A stretch of DNA of 64,000 nucleotides from Gemmatimonadota bacterium (GCA_041390105.1 JAWKQO010000006.1:1-64000); one strand, 5' to 3'; counted from the stretch's first letter, positions 27,527-36,582 are shown. Program-made: numbers and translations. Notes: a model not told the origin generated them from the sequence alone.

Positions 27527-28764
27527 GCCCGGGCACTCGCTACTGCGCCCTCATGCTGGCCGCCTCCGCAGCAGTTACGGCATGCACCACTGAAACGCGC
27601 CCTGCCGGGGGCATGCCCCAAGAACGCGACAGCGCCGGCGTGCGCATCGTCACGCACGGAGCTCTCGATCGAGCGCCGCGCTGGCATCTCGCCGACGCCC
27701 CCGATGTGGTCCTCGGCACCGACGATACCGCCCCCCTCCACCTGGCCTGGTCCGCTCGCCGATTGGACCGGGACGAGATCGCCGTGGCCAACGGTGGCTC
27801 CCGTGAGATTCTCCTGTTCGATCGAGGCGGGCGATTGCTTCGTAGGATCGGCGGCCCCGGGCCCGGCCCGGGTGAGTTCCATCACCAGTCGCTTCGCATC
27901 GTTGCGGGTGACGATCGCTCGATTGCCGTATTGGAGCTGGGATTCCTCTGGCGTCTGATCCACTTCACGCGTCAGGGTGAGTACACTTCAGAGGAGTCGC
28001 GACCGACTCTGAGCGGGCATGGGCTCGAGGACCTCACCGCCGCTCCGACCGGCACCGTGGTGGCCCTGTCCAGCCCTCTTCACCCAGGCCCGTACATGCC
28101 GCATGGCCCCAGGCGAGAGCCCGCGGCACTCATCCGCATCGGGTTCACGAACGATCGGGCCGACACCCTCGGTTTCTACCCTGGCGCAGAGATCTTCGCA
28201 GCGGACGTCGGGCCACAGCCCACCATCGGAGGTGGAACACAAACAGGTCCACGTCTTCTTCGACGCCTGTTGGCGCCCGACAGTCGCGTTGCGGGCGGAG
28301 GGGATCCGTGGACGTTCATCGTCGGAGATCAGGCGGAAGGGGGCTTCGACGTCTACTCGAGCGAGGGCGTGCTCATCCTGCGCACACGCTGGGAGCCCAC
28401 CGAGCAGATCCTCAGTCCCAGAGACATCGCCGCGGCTACCAAGGAATACCTCGAACAGCCCGTCGCTCGCCGCGATCTCGCAGCAGCTCGGCGGGCGCTT
28501 CGCGTGGTCGATTCTCCGGAACGAACCCCAGTGTTCAGCGAGTTGCTGGTCGCCCGGGATGGTGCGTTCTGGGTTCGGCGCTATCCCCTCCCGGGCGATC
28601 CGATGGTCGACTGGCGGGTATTCTCTCGAGCTGGGCTGCACGCGGGCACATTGACCGTGCCCGCCAACCTGCGCGTGCTCGAGGCGGGGTCCGACTACCT
28701 CCTGGCGCGCGCCACGGACGTCCTGGGTGTCGAGACAATCGAGCTATGGCGGTTCGCCCGGTAG
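27523..28764 (+). CDS. six-bladed beta-propeller lipoprotein (paralogue 3)
   Basis: A 413-residue lipoprotein (CALMLAASAAVTAC lipobox). It carries RDSAGVRIVTHG after the leader and GGPGPGPGEFHHQ near residue 110, with blade-like repeats (DRDEIAVANGGSREILLFD; GAFWVRRYPLPGD). The TTG start overlaps the TGA of paralogue 2. The function is unknown. The DSAGVRIV codons are identical over 27 bases to those of the paralogue at 43064, about 15.5 kb away. Confidence 0.85.
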   Translation: MSPGTRYCALMLAASAAVTACTTETRPAGGMPQERDSAGVRIVTHGALDRAPRWHLADAPDVVLGTDDTAPLHLAWSARRLDRDEIAVANGGSREILLFDRGGRLLRRIGGPGPGPGEFHHQSLRIVAGDDRSIAVLELGFLWRLIHFTRQGEYTSEESRPTLSGHGLEDLTAAPTGTVVALSSPLHPGPYMPHGPRREPAALIRIGFTNDRADTLGFYPGAEIFAADVGPQPTIGGGTQTGPRLLRRLLAPDSRVAGGGDPWTFIVGDQAEGGFDVYSSEGVLILRTRWEPTEQILSPRDIAAATKEYLEQPVARRDLAAARRALRVVDSPERTPVFSELLVARDGAFWVRRYPLPGDPMVDWRVFSRAGLHAGTLTVPANLRVLEAGSDYLLARATDVLGVETIELWRFAR

Positions 28765-28798
28765 CGGGCGTCGGTCGCTTCGGAGGAGCTGGAGACCT

Positions 28799-29233
28799 AT
28801 GCCCGTCGCTAGCCGCAGCAGGAACATCGTCCTGGCTTTGACGCTGGGAGCCGCATCCTGTGTGACCATGCCTTCAGCTCCTGGCAGCTTGGCCGGCTCC
28901 TATCGATATGAGCTCTGGGGCGACCGCTGGAACGATGATGGTGCGCTGCTCATCGGAGGAGAACCGGGCGCGGCTGACTGCGTCTTCACCTCCGAGACCA
29001 TGGGCGTGCTTCCAGTGGTCCGCTGCGATTTCGACCAGAGCAAGTTCGTGCTGACCGTGGCGACGCAGGGTCCGATGATTCGGATCCGAGCCCATCAGTC
29101 CGGCGATCAACTCAAAGGCAGGTGGGTCGTCGGCCCCCGGTCTGGCATGTTCCAGGCGCGCCGCGACGGTCTCTACGCGTCCGGCCTGCTCCGATCTGTG
29201 CGGAGCCCCTGGGCAGCGACCCCCGTACGATAG
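28799..29233 (+). CDS. small lipoprotein of unknown function, 144 aa
   Basis: Predicted lipoprotein starting MPVASRSRNIVLALTLGAASC (lipobox AASC). The mature part is about 125 residues with beta-rich segments (GSYRYELWGDRWNDDGALLI, MIRIRAHQSGDQLKGRWVV), suggesting a small beta-barrel or lipocalin-like fold. The family is not recognised. ATG 28799 follows GGAGGAGCTGGAG. It lies 34 bases after the third propeller gene and probably ends that transcript; a hairpin follows its stop. Confidence 0.75.
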   Translation: MPVASRSRNIVLALTLGAASCVTMPSAPGSLAGSYRYELWGDRWNDDGALLIGGEPGAADCVFTSETMGVLPVVRCDFDQSKFVLTVATQGPMIRIRAHQSGDQLKGRWVVGPRSGMFQARRDGLYASGLLRSVRSPWAATPVR

Positions 29234-29259
29234 GAGCTCAACCTCTCCGCCTGAGCTCC
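29233..29259. terminator. bidirectional terminator candidate
   Basis: GGAGCTCA-N11-TGAGCTCC is a perfect 8-bp stem that begins at the last base of the stop codon of the small lipoprotein gene and ends four bases before the end of the opposing epimerase gene. There is no T-tract. Position between converging genes supports a termination role for both. Confidence 0.5.
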
Positions 29260-29263
29260 CCCG

Positions 29264-30409
29264 CTATCCCTGCGTAGCGTGCCAGGCCGCCAGAACCTCC
29301 TGCTCCCGCTCCCGGGTGAGTCCGAACGGACGGGAGGCCACCCGCTCCGGGTCGCGGCTGCGTTCGAACGCGAGTGTGTCGCGCGCCGTCAGCGAGAGCG
29401 GCCGGAACGTCAACCCGGCAGCCACGGACGCGCTCACATCCACGAACATGAGGGGGTCGCCCGGGATCCAGGACGGAAAGTCGCGCCAAGGCATCAGCCC
29501 CTGCGCTTCCAGGAAGGACTCCGGGATCCAGGTCAGCGAATATGGCTTGGTAGCGGCTTCGCCGATCTGGTCGAGCGCGGAGCCGAACGACAGCCGTTCA
29601 CCGGGGCCGGTCCCGTTGAAGTCGCCAGCGGTCCCGTCTTCGGCGAGCCGTACGATCCATTCGGTCAGATCGCGCTGATCGATGACCTGGTAGGCATGTT
29701 CGGGATTCCCGGGCGCGAGCACCTCGCCGCCATCATCGAGCCGCAGGGGCCAATAGCCGAACCGGTTGGTCTCGTCGCCGGGTCCTACGATCAGGCCCGG
29801 TCGGACGATGGTGGCTCGGCCGGGGAAGGCAGCTCGAACGATGTGCTCGCTCAGCGCTTTCATGTGCCCGTACGCGGCGGGCTCCCCGTGCGTCCATCCC
29901 TCCGGGGCCTCGATCAGCGGGTAGTCGACACCGACGATCGGCTGGTACAAGACGTCAGCGGAGCGGCTCCAGTCGAAGCCCTCGAGCTGGTAGGCGGAGA
30001 TGGAGGAGACGAAGACGTACTGCTGTGCGGCGCCCTTGAGCAGCTCGGTGCTCTTCTCCACCCAACGGTAGTCCTGGGCGTTGTTGTCGATCACGACGTC
30101 CCAGCTCCGCCCCTCGAGCGCCGTGTGGTCATCGTTGCGGTCGCCCACCAGTCGCTCCACGCCCTCCGGTAGATCCGCGTCGGAACGCCCGCGCGTGAAG
30201 GTCGTGACCTGATGTCCACGCTCGATGGCGTACTGTACCGTGTGGGGGCCGATGAAGCCCGTACCGCCGAAGATCAGGATCCGCTTGGGCGCCGGCGTCG
30301 AAGACCCTGCATCGCCAGCTCCACCCGTGCAGGCGGTGGGGCCGATCAGCGTCAACCCAGCGCCGAGCACACCGGTGGTCCTGATGAAGTCGCGTCTGGT
30401 GGGAGTCAT
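29264..30409 (-). CDS. Tat-exported NAD-dependent epimerase/dehydratase-like protein
   Basis: A 381-residue protein with a twin-arginine leader (TRRDFIRTTGVLGAGLTL, then GPTAC) and an extended SDR domain: ILIFGGTGFIG for NAD(P) binding, FVSSISAYQ, and the active-site YGHMK tyrosine-lysine pair. Tat export fits a protein folded around a nucleotide cofactor before translocation, and TACTGG may act as a lipobox. Isomerisation or reduction of a sugar or other metabolite in the periplasm is possible; the substrate is unknown. It is transcribed separately from the anti-sigma gene upstream (195-base gap). Confidence 0.9.
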   Translation of the reverse strand: MTPTRRDFIRTTGVLGAGLTLIGPTACTGGAGDAGSSTPAPKRILIFGGTGFIGPHTVQYAIERGHQVTTFTRGRSDADLPEGVERLVGDRNDDHTALEGRSWDVVIDNNAQDYRWVEKSTELLKGAAQQYVFVSSISAYQLEGFDWSRSADVLYQPIVGVDYPLIEAPEGWTHGEPAAYGHMKALSEHIVRAAFPGRATIVRPGLIVGPGDETNRFGYWPLRLDDGGEVLAPGNPEHAYQVIDQRDLTEWIVRLAEDGTAGDFNGTGPGERLSFGSALDQIGEAATKPYSLTWIPESFLEAQGLMPWRDFPSWIPGDPLMFVDVSASVAAGLTFRPLSLTARDTLAFERSRDPERVASRPFGLTREREQEVLAAWHATQG

Positions 30410-30604
30410 GATGCGGACCGTCTCCTCTCGACTCGGACGAACCCGGGAACCGGATCGGCTCCCGGGACACCAATGGGACTGTGAGGCAAGGGAGTGTCGA
30501 GGCGATCGAAGCCCCGGTCAAGGACGGTCGTTGTCATGCCAGCTCTGCGACACGGATGCCGTGGACCCGCGGCCACCGGATGGTCGCCTCGCCATGGCGT
30601 GTGC

Positions 30605-31936
30605 TCAGCTCGATCCGTCCCTGGCCCGCTCCAGCAGCGCCCGGATCGCGTCTGACGGCAGCGGTGCCTGGCCCAACAGGAAGACGCCGCCCTCCGACTC
30701 GGCTGCAGCGACGCCTGCTTCCGCATCATTGTCGAGCTCAAACGCGCGGAGCGACTGAAACAGCCGGAGCCTACCCCCCCCTTCCAGGCTCTGCACCACC
30801 CGCAATACGGGTGCCCCATCCACCTGCGCGGTTTCGACACTCAGCACATCCAGCCCTGGCACGAACCGCGGGGGGAAGCCGATGAGGTCTTCTGCGTCGG
30901 CTCGCACGACGGCGCGCCAGGACAGGGATCCGTTCGTCAGCCCTGACACAGGGATGGGTTGTGCCACCCCGGCTTGAGCGGGCGCTGGGGAGGCCGACGC
31001 GATCGCGACGGCATTCCCAAGGGCTCGCCGCTCCAGCTTCTGAGCGCTGCCCGTCACCACGATCTCATCGAGCGCGATCGCCGTCTGCCTCAACTGGAAG
31101 TCGCCGACGCTCGTCCCCGCATCACCCAGAGCGAGTGATCGGCTCTCCTGGTCGTATCCGATCAGGTCGACGTTGAGTGTCATCCCGTGCTCGATCGAGT
31201 CGGGCGCTTCGTCGAGCATGATCAGGTACCTCCCGTCCGCGTTGGTAAGCGAGCCCCAGGTCGTCCCTCGGAGGTAGACCTGAGCACCACGGAGAGGTCG
31301 CCCGGAGGCAGCATCCGTGACGCGCCCCTCCACCGCGAGTCGCCGAGAGGACTGTGGCTGCCGAGCCCGCGTCTCCGAGGTTGGCCGGAACAGCGGGGTG
31401 GGCGCGACGGCCTCCGCACCCTCCACGGTTGCGGCCTGCTCGCGCGGGACGTTGGCCTCCGCCTGCATCGTGCGCCGGACTTCGGCCTCGACGGGGGGCA
31501 ACGCATCCTCCGCGGCTTCGGCGGCGGGGGCGGCCGCTTGCACTACGGTTGGCTCCCCTGCTCCACGGCTCAGCTCGTTGGCCATCCAGCCGGCGCCCAA
31601 CGCCACCAAGACGCTCGCCGCCCATCCGATCGGGATCATGCGACTGCGCGGCCGAGACCACACCGCCACGCTCTTGCTCTGATCGCTCGGACCGCCACGA
31701 CCCAACGTGCGAGCCCGGGCCTCGACCGTTGAGAAGTCCGGGATCTCCTCGAGCTCCCCTGCCGGTACCAGGAGACCTCTGACGGCGACAGTGGACGCGC
31801 GGAGTGCCGCAACCTTCACCGCGCACTCCGCACACAGGGCCAGGTGCTCCTCGACCGCAGCGCGCTCCTGCTCCGAGAGCCCCGCACGCGGCCCGTCCAA
31901 CCACGCCTGCAGAACTCCCTCATCCATGTGCCGCAT
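30605..31936 (-). CDS. anti-sigma factor with a C-terminal carboxypeptidase-regulatory-like domain and TonB-box-like segment
   Basis: A 443-residue predicted membrane anti-sigma factor. Residues 1-45 hold a zinc-finger anti-sigma domain (EEHLALCAEC), about 102-118 a single TM helix (IPIGWAASVLVALGAGW), and 120-200 a low-complexity periplasmic linker. Residues 202-283 are a CarboxypepD_reg-like beta-sandwich (VEGRVTDAASGRPLRG, LTNADGRYLI), followed by IALDEIVVTG at 287-296, the start of a TonB plug in outer-membrane receptors. A further 147 residues of unknown fold follow. It should hold the ECF sigma factor at the membrane. ATG 31936 follows GAGGAGGGC and overlaps the sigma gene end. The surface domain closely matches the N-terminus of the divergent VWA protein. 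Confidence 0.88.
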   Translation of the reverse strand: MRHMDEGVLQAWLDGPRAGLSEQERAAVEEHLALCAECAVKVAALRASTVAVRGLLVPAGELEEIPDFSTVEARARTLGRGGPSDQSKSVAVWSRPRSRMIPIGWAASVLVALGAGWMANELSRGAGEPTVVQAAAPAAEAAEDALPPVEAEVRRTMQAEANVPREQAATVEGAEAVAPTPLFRPTSETRARQPQSSRRLAVEGRVTDAASGRPLRGAQVYLRGTTWGSLTNADGRYLIMLDEAPDSIEHGMTLNVDLIGYDQESRSLALGDAGTSVGDFQLRQTAIALDEIVVTGSAQKLERRALGNAVAIASASPAPAQAGVAQPIPVSGLTNGSLSWRAVVRADAEDLIGFPPRFVPGLDVLSVETAQVDGAPVLRVVQSLEGGGRLRLFQSLRAFELDNDAEAGVAAAESEGGVFLLGQAPLPSDAIRALLERARDGSS

Positions 31937-32429
31937 CGATGCCCTCCTCGGCGCTACATGCGCGCACCAGCTTCGCCTTGGCGCGTGCCACCGTGGTCCC
32001 GATCGCGCCCCGGGACAGCCCAGTGCGCTCAGCGATCTCGCCGTAGTCGAATCCCGCGTTCCACAGAACCAGGACCTGCCGGTCCGTCTCGGAAAGCGTC
32101 TCGAGCGCCGCACGGACCTTCTCGGCTCGTTCCTTCGACTCGAGCTCTTTCCAGGGCGACGCGACCCCGTCCGCCCGGGCACCCTCCTCGACCTTGAGCA
32201 GCTTCAGGTGCCGCTTGCGGCGTACCACCATGCGCGCCTCGTCGCGAGCCAGGTTGGCTGCGGTCCGGAAGACCAGTCCGCGAGGGTTGTCCGCCTCATG
32301 GCCCAGGACCCTGGCGAATGCCTCCTGGGCCAGGTCTTTGGCCCGCTCGTGGTCCAGGAGCAAGCCCGCCAGAAAGCCCACGACCTCACGGTAGGTGGTC
32401 CGGTAGACCGCTTCCCAATCGGTCTTCAC
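31920..32429 (-). CDS. ECF RNA polymerase sigma factor
   Basis: A 169-residue ECF sigma factor: sigma-70 region 2 (LLLDHERAKDLAQEAFARVLGH), a linker, and region 4 HTH (LSETDRQVLVLWNAGFDYGEIAERTGLS is the region 4.1-4.2 core). GTG 32429 is preceded by GGGAG at good spacing. The 3' end overlaps the anti-sigma gene, so both are made together and the sigma factor is probably kept inactive until the anti-sigma factor receives a periplasmic signal. The divergent VWA gene, 231 bases away, is a likely target (inference). Confidence 0.94.
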   Translation of the reverse strand: MKTDWEAVYRTTYREVVGFLAGLLLDHERAKDLAQEAFARVLGHEADNPRGLVFRTAANLARDEARMVVRRKRHLKLLKVEEGARADGVASPWKELESKERAEKVRAALETLSETDRQVLVLWNAGFDYGEIAERTGLSRGAIGTTVARAKAKLVRACSAEEGIDAAHG

Positions 32430-32499
32430 GCGCGCTCCCGGTGGGTTGGGTTGGCCGTCGGCGAGACGCTTCTGAGCGACCCACACTCCATCGACGTAT

Positions 32500-32573
32500 G
32501 AACCGCTGAATCTTGCACAGGGTCCCCTCTCGGGCCCGCCCGCCAGGGGCTGCGCGAACCGTGCCGCCGTGCA
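32500..32573 (+). promoter_or_regulatory. duplicated GAACCG-N8-TGCA element in the ECF/VWA divergent spacer
   Basis: GAACCG-N8-TGCA occurs twice with identical spacing, at 32500-32517 and 32556-32573, 56 bases apart in the same orientation. GAAC is the usual core of ECF -35 elements. Lying between an ECF sigma operon and a VWA gene, these could be two promoters or a duplicated operator. The -10 parts are not obvious, so this is tentative. Confidence 0.35.
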
Positions 32574-32660
32574 AGTCCCGCTGCCTGGTTCGTCGAAGGC
32601 GGTGTGAGCCAACCCGGGGTCCGTCCCGGTCGGCGCCGTCCCCGAACCGGAGGAAGTCCC

Positions 32661-34721
32661 ATGCATTCCCTCGTGCGGGCAGTTCGCAGAATCGCTGTGC
32701 TCGCTCTGGCCACCCAGTGGTTGATGGCTGCGGGCGAGCCCTTCACCATCAGCGGGGGCGTGACGGACGCGGCCAACGGCCATCCTTTGCAGGGTGTCCA
32801 GGTCTTCATTCCCGGAACCGCGGTCGGGACTCTCACCAACGCGGAAGGACGCTACGTCCTGCTCTTCCCGGAAGGGCTCACGGTCCCACGGGAGCTTCAG
32901 GTGGTGGCCCAACTCATCGGGTACGACTCGGGCATCGCCCGCCTGGGGCTTTCGGGGCGCCCAGCCCAAGCATCCGCCACGGCGGACTTCCAGCTCGACA
33001 TGACCATCATCGCGCTGGACGAAATCGTCGTCACGGGCAAGGCAGGCGAACTGGTCCGCCGACCGCTGGCCGCGGTCGTCTCCGACGCCACTACCGCTGC
33101 GCCGGCAAATCAACCTGCGCATCCCAGAGGCTGGACGAACCTTCAGCCTCCAGCATCGAGCGCCGCGCCCCCCCGGGTACCCGGTGTCACACCCACCACT
33201 CCACCCACCGGCGCCGCGCGCTGGGGCAGTACGACCTCCAGCGCCGGGCACCGGGATCCCCAGCCCTTCGACAGGGAGCAGTACGCCCACATCTCCGAGA
33301 GCGGGTTCCTGTCGGCCGCTGACAACCCGCTCTCCACCTTCTCCATCGACGTGGATCGAGCGTCGTACAGCAACATTCGACGCTTTCTCCTGCACGAGGG
33401 CCGGCTGCCTCCGGTGGATGCCGTCCAGGTGGAGGAGATGGTCAACTACTTCCCGTACGAGTACGAGCTACCTCACCGTGGTGAAGCACCCATTGCCGTC
33501 ACCACCGAGCTCGGAGAGGCGCCGTGGAGTGAAGGACGTCAGCTTCTCCGCGTCGGACTTGCCAGCATGCCCATCGACATGTCTGACGCCCCTCCCAATA
33601 ACCTGGTCTTCCTGCTGGACGTCTCCGGCTCCATGCAGTCGCCGGACAAGCTACCCCTTGTGAAGCGCTCGCTGCGGCTGCTGGTCGACCAGCTGCGGGA
33701 ACAGGACCGGGTGGCGATCGTCGTCTACGCTGGCGCCGCGGGGCTGGTGTTGGAGCCCACTTCGGGCGCGCGCCGGCACCTGGTGCTGGAAGCGATCGAG
33801 CGCCTGGAAGCCGGCGGATCGACCGCCGGCGGCGCGGGCCTGCGCCTCGCCTACGACGTCGCACAGCGTCACTTCACCCGTGGCGGCAACAACCGTGTCA
33901 TCCTGGCCACGGACGGCGATTTCAATGTGGGCGAGAGCAGTGACGCAGCCATGGTGGGGCTCGTCGAGGACCGTCGTCGGGAGGGGACGTTCCTGACCGT
34001 GCTCGGCTTCGGCACCGGCAACCTTCAGTCTTCGAAGATGCAGGAGATGGCCCAGCACGGAAACGGCAACTATGCCTACATCGACGGCCTGGACGAGGCC
34101 CGCAAGGTGCTCGTCCACGAGATGGGTGGAACGCTTCTCACCGTCGCCAAGGACGTGAAGATCCAGGTGGAGTTCAACCCGGCACGGGTACACTCGTATC
34201 GGCTCATCGGATACGAGAATCGCATGCTCGCCGCTCAGGACTTCAACGACGACAGGAAGGACGCGGGCGAGTTGGGTGCGGGACACACCGTGACGGCGCT
34301 CTACGAGGTCGTGCCGACGGGAAGTGTGTCGGACTCGGGTGGGGCCACGATCGACCCCCTCCGGTACCAGGCGTCGCTCGGCCCGGTACCCCGACGCACC
34401 GACCACGGCGAGCTGGCGTTCGTGAAGGTCCGCTACAAGGACCCGGACGGACGCGAGAGTCGGCTCATCACGAAGCCCGTGCAGGCCAATGCGGTCCGGA
34501 GCGCTTCGCCGGACCTCCGCTTTGCCTCCGCCGTAGCCGGCTTCGGGATGCTCCTTCGGGAGTCGGAGTACCGGGGAACGCTCTCCGTGGAGGAGGTCCT
34601 GTCACTCGCACACTCCGGGCTGGGCGAAGATCTGGAGGGCTATCGCCATGGCTTTGTCGAGCTGGTGCGGACCTATGAGCAGCTGACCGGTCACCTGCAC
34701 GCGGATGGCGGGAGCCGGTGA
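32661..34721 (+). CDS. VWA-domain (YfbK-like) protein with N-terminal carboxypeptidase-regulatory-like domain
   Basis: A 686-residue exported protein (leader RIAVLALATQWLMAAG). Residues 29-111 are a CarboxypepD_reg-like domain (ISGGVTDAANGHPLQG, TLTNAEGRYVLLF), followed by IALDEIVVTG at 117-126 and a Pro/Thr/Ala-rich linker. A YfbK-type N-terminal block (SENGF-like SESGFLSAADNPLSTFSID) and a von Willebrand A domain with the MIDAS motif DVSGSM at 320-325 come next. The C-terminal YfbK/DUF3520 region runs to the end. VWA domains bind protein ligands through a metal. ATG 32661 follows GGAGGAAG. It is divergent from the ECF/anti-sigma operon and shares its surface domain with the anti-sigma factor. 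Confidence 0.92.
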   Translation: MHSLVRAVRRIAVLALATQWLMAAGEPFTISGGVTDAANGHPLQGVQVFIPGTAVGTLTNAEGRYVLLFPEGLTVPRELQVVAQLIGYDSGIARLGLSGRPAQASATADFQLDMTIIALDEIVVTGKAGELVRRPLAAVVSDATTAAPANQPAHPRGWTNLQPPASSAAPPRVPGVTPTTPPTGAARWGSTTSSAGHRDPQPFDREQYAHISESGFLSAADNPLSTFSIDVDRASYSNIRRFLLHEGRLPPVDAVQVEEMVNYFPYEYELPHRGEAPIAVTTELGEAPWSEGRQLLRVGLASMPIDMSDAPPNNLVFLLDVSGSMQSPDKLPLVKRSLRLLVDQLREQDRVAIVVYAGAAGLVLEPTSGARRHLVLEAIERLEAGGSTAGGAGLRLAYDVAQRHFTRGGNNRVILATDGDFNVGESSDAAMVGLVEDRRREGTFLTVLGFGTGNLQSSKMQEMAQHGNGNYAYIDGLDEARKVLVHEMGGTLLTVAKDVKIQVEFNPARVHSYRLIGYENRMLAAQDFNDDRKDAGELGAGHTVTALYEVVPTGSVSDSGGATIDPLRYQASLGPVPRRTDHGELAFVKVRYKDPDGRESRLITKPVQANAVRSASPDLRFASAVAGFGMLLRESEYRGTLSVEEVLSLAHSGLGEDLEGYRHGFVELVRTYEQLTGHLHADGGSR

Positions 34722-34843
34722 CTTCGCCTTCGCGCGAGACGGCCCTCGCACCCCAGAGGGCACCTCCTCGGGGTGCGGGGGCCGGGCGTGCCGCCCCTTG
34801 CCGTGAGTTGCAGGGCCATCCGTGGGGTCACAGCTTGGGCGAT

Positions 34844-36058
34844 GTGCTCAAACCCCGGCGCAGGACGCACTCTCCGACGGCCAGGCTCGCTCCCACGGCG
34901 CTGCTCGTCTTCGGCCCGCTCACGGCCTGCGGCGACACCGCGCCACACACGGACTCGGGCGCGGGTGCTGCGTGGGACGTCGACCCGGTCCCCTGGCTGG
35001 AGATCGGGGCCGTCGCCGGCGACTCCGCGTACAATCTCGACGGCGTCTCGTCCGTCCACCGTCTGTCCGACGGCCGCATCGTAGTCGGTTCACCAACGAC
35101 CGGGACCCTCTCCTACTTCGACGCGAACGGACGGCACCTCCGCACGGCTGGTGGCGCTGGGAAGGGCCCAGGAGAGATCGGAAGTCTCGCGGCCGCGTGG
35201 GTGCACTCGGGCGATACCATCGGAGTGTTCGACTCCGGGAACCAACGGGTCACGTTCTTCGATTCCGAGGGCAGGCTTGTCCGAGAGGTCGCCCTGCGAC
35301 CGTCCGCTGCCGCACCCGACGCCTTCGTCGCGGCTCTGCCGGACGGGGGGTTCGCCATCGCCCGCATCCAGGTGGACCCGAGCAAGTGGAGCACGGAGCC
35401 GTTCGCCGATACCATGGTCGTGATGCACTACGCGCCCGATGGCGCTGAGCGGGGGGAGTTGGTGCGGGTCGGGGGCCTCCGCCGCTGGCGAGCAGCGCGC
35501 GGGTCCGGTGTCCACCCCTTCTCCCCCCGGTTTGTCACGGCTGGCTCCGGAAGTGGATTCGTCGTGGCCGATGGCGCGGAGACACGCTTCGAGGTCTTCG
35601 ACGCAGCAGCCGACGCTCGGCGCTCGGTCAGCTGGCCGGACACGACCCTCGTCCCCCCTCAAGCAGCGTGGCAGCAGTTGGCTGAGGAAGTCCGCCGGGC
35701 CAACGACCCGATCAGCCGCCTCAATGCCTCAGCGCTTCCGGAACTCGGTCCAGGGCCCTCGCTACCCGTGTATTCGGCGCTTCGCGTCGATCCTGCGGAT
35801 CGCGTCTGGATCAAATCGTACGATCCCGCCAGTGACAATCTCTGGACCGGCGCGCTCCCACAGGGCGCAGGCGGCCGGTGGAGCGTCTTCGAGCCCGATG
35901 GCCAGCGAGTCGCGACCGTCCAGATGCCCGAGGACTTGATCGTATTCGAGATCGGAACGGACTATGTGCTCGGGGTACGGCGTGACGAGTTGGGCATCGA
36001 GTACGTGCGGCTGCACACACTTCGTCGAGTCACTGGGGTCGAGGAGGAAGGTCCATGA
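34844..36058 (+). CDS. six-bladed beta-propeller lipoprotein (paralogue 4)
   Basis: A 404-residue predicted lipoprotein (leader LKPRRRTHSPTARLAPTALL, then VFGPLTAC). The blades include RLSDGRIVVGSPTTGTLSYF, GGAGKGPGEIGS and ALRVDPADRVWIKSYD. It lacks the DSAGVRIV segment. Start choice is uncertain: GTG 34844 gives a normal 28-residue lipoprotein leader, while GTG 34718 would overlap the VWA stop as GTGA but add 42 residues of unlikely composition. Its 3' end overlaps the next small gene (ATGA). Confidence 0.82.
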   Translation: MLKPRRRTHSPTARLAPTALLVFGPLTACGDTAPHTDSGAGAAWDVDPVPWLEIGAVAGDSAYNLDGVSSVHRLSDGRIVVGSPTTGTLSYFDANGRHLRTAGGAGKGPGEIGSLAAAWVHSGDTIGVFDSGNQRVTFFDSEGRLVREVALRPSAAAPDAFVAALPDGGFAIARIQVDPSKWSTEPFADTMVVMHYAPDGAERGELVRVGGLRRWRAARGSGVHPFSPRFVTAGSGSGFVVADGAETRFEVFDAAADARRSVSWPDTTLVPPQAAWQQLAEEVRRANDPISRLNASALPELGPGPSLPVYSALRVDPADRVWIKSYDPASDNLWTGALPQGAGGRWSVFEPDGQRVATVQMPEDLIVFEIGTDYVLGVRRDELGIEYVRLHTLRRVTGVEEEGP

Positions 36059-36300
36059 AGAGCGGTGACCCGCGCTGGATGGCGTGGATACTGGTCGTGG
36101 GAGGGCTGGGCTTCATGACCCTCGCGCTCGTGCTCGAGTTTCGGGTGTACCCATCGAGCGGCGAGGGGGCACACCTTTCGGCCCACTTCGGGACGGGGCT
36201 GATCGCTACGCTCGCTGGTATTGGGCTGCTCCAGACAATCCACTGGTGCGAAGCGCAGGCGAACGCACCGTCTCAAACCGGCGCTTCGTCGTCCGCATAG
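36055..36300 (+). CDS. small two-helix membrane protein, 81 aa
   Basis: An 81-residue protein with two TM helices (about residues 9-27, MAWILVVGGLGFMTLALVL; and 45-60, FGTGLIATLAGIGLLQT) and short hydrophilic ends. The ATG overlaps the upstream propeller stop as ATGA, so it is translationally coupled to that lipoprotein. The family and function are unknown. Confidence 0.72.
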   Translation: MKSGDPRWMAWILVVGGLGFMTLALVLEFRVYPSSGEGAHLSAHFGTGLIATLAGIGLLQTIHWCEAQANAPSQTGASSSA

Positions 36301-36315
36301 GAAGGCAGCATCCGC

Positions 36316-36582
36316 GTGTTCGTCCTCCTGATCGAGACCTATCGGAATGGTGACGCCCGAGCCGTCTACCAACGCGTCCGCGAGACCGGGCGCGGCATCC
36401 CCACCGCGCTGCGCTACGTGGACAGTTGGGTGACGGAGGATCTCGGCCGCTGCTACCAGATCATGGAGGTGTCCGATCCCGCTGCGCTTCAGGACTGGAT
36501 GGCTTCCTGGTCGGATCTGGTGGACTTCGAGGTCCTGCGGGTCATCCCCTCCGCGGAGGCGGCCCGGCGGGCCCTCGCCTAG
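36316..36582 (+). CDS. DUF3303-like small protein, 88 aa
   Basis: An 88-residue soluble protein with a ferredoxin-like small-domain pattern: FVLLIETYRNGD, GRGIPTALRYVDSWVTEDLG, CYQIMEVSDPAALQDWMASW, LVDFEVLRVIPS. This resembles DUF3303 family proteins of unknown role. The GTG at 36316 has AGGAAGG upstream. It is probably cotranscribed with the small membrane protein, 15 bases upstream. Confidence 0.8.
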   Translation: MFVLLIETYRNGDARAVYQRVRETGRGIPTALRYVDSWVTEDLGRCYQIMEVSDPAALQDWMASWSDLVDFEVLRVIPSAEAARRALA

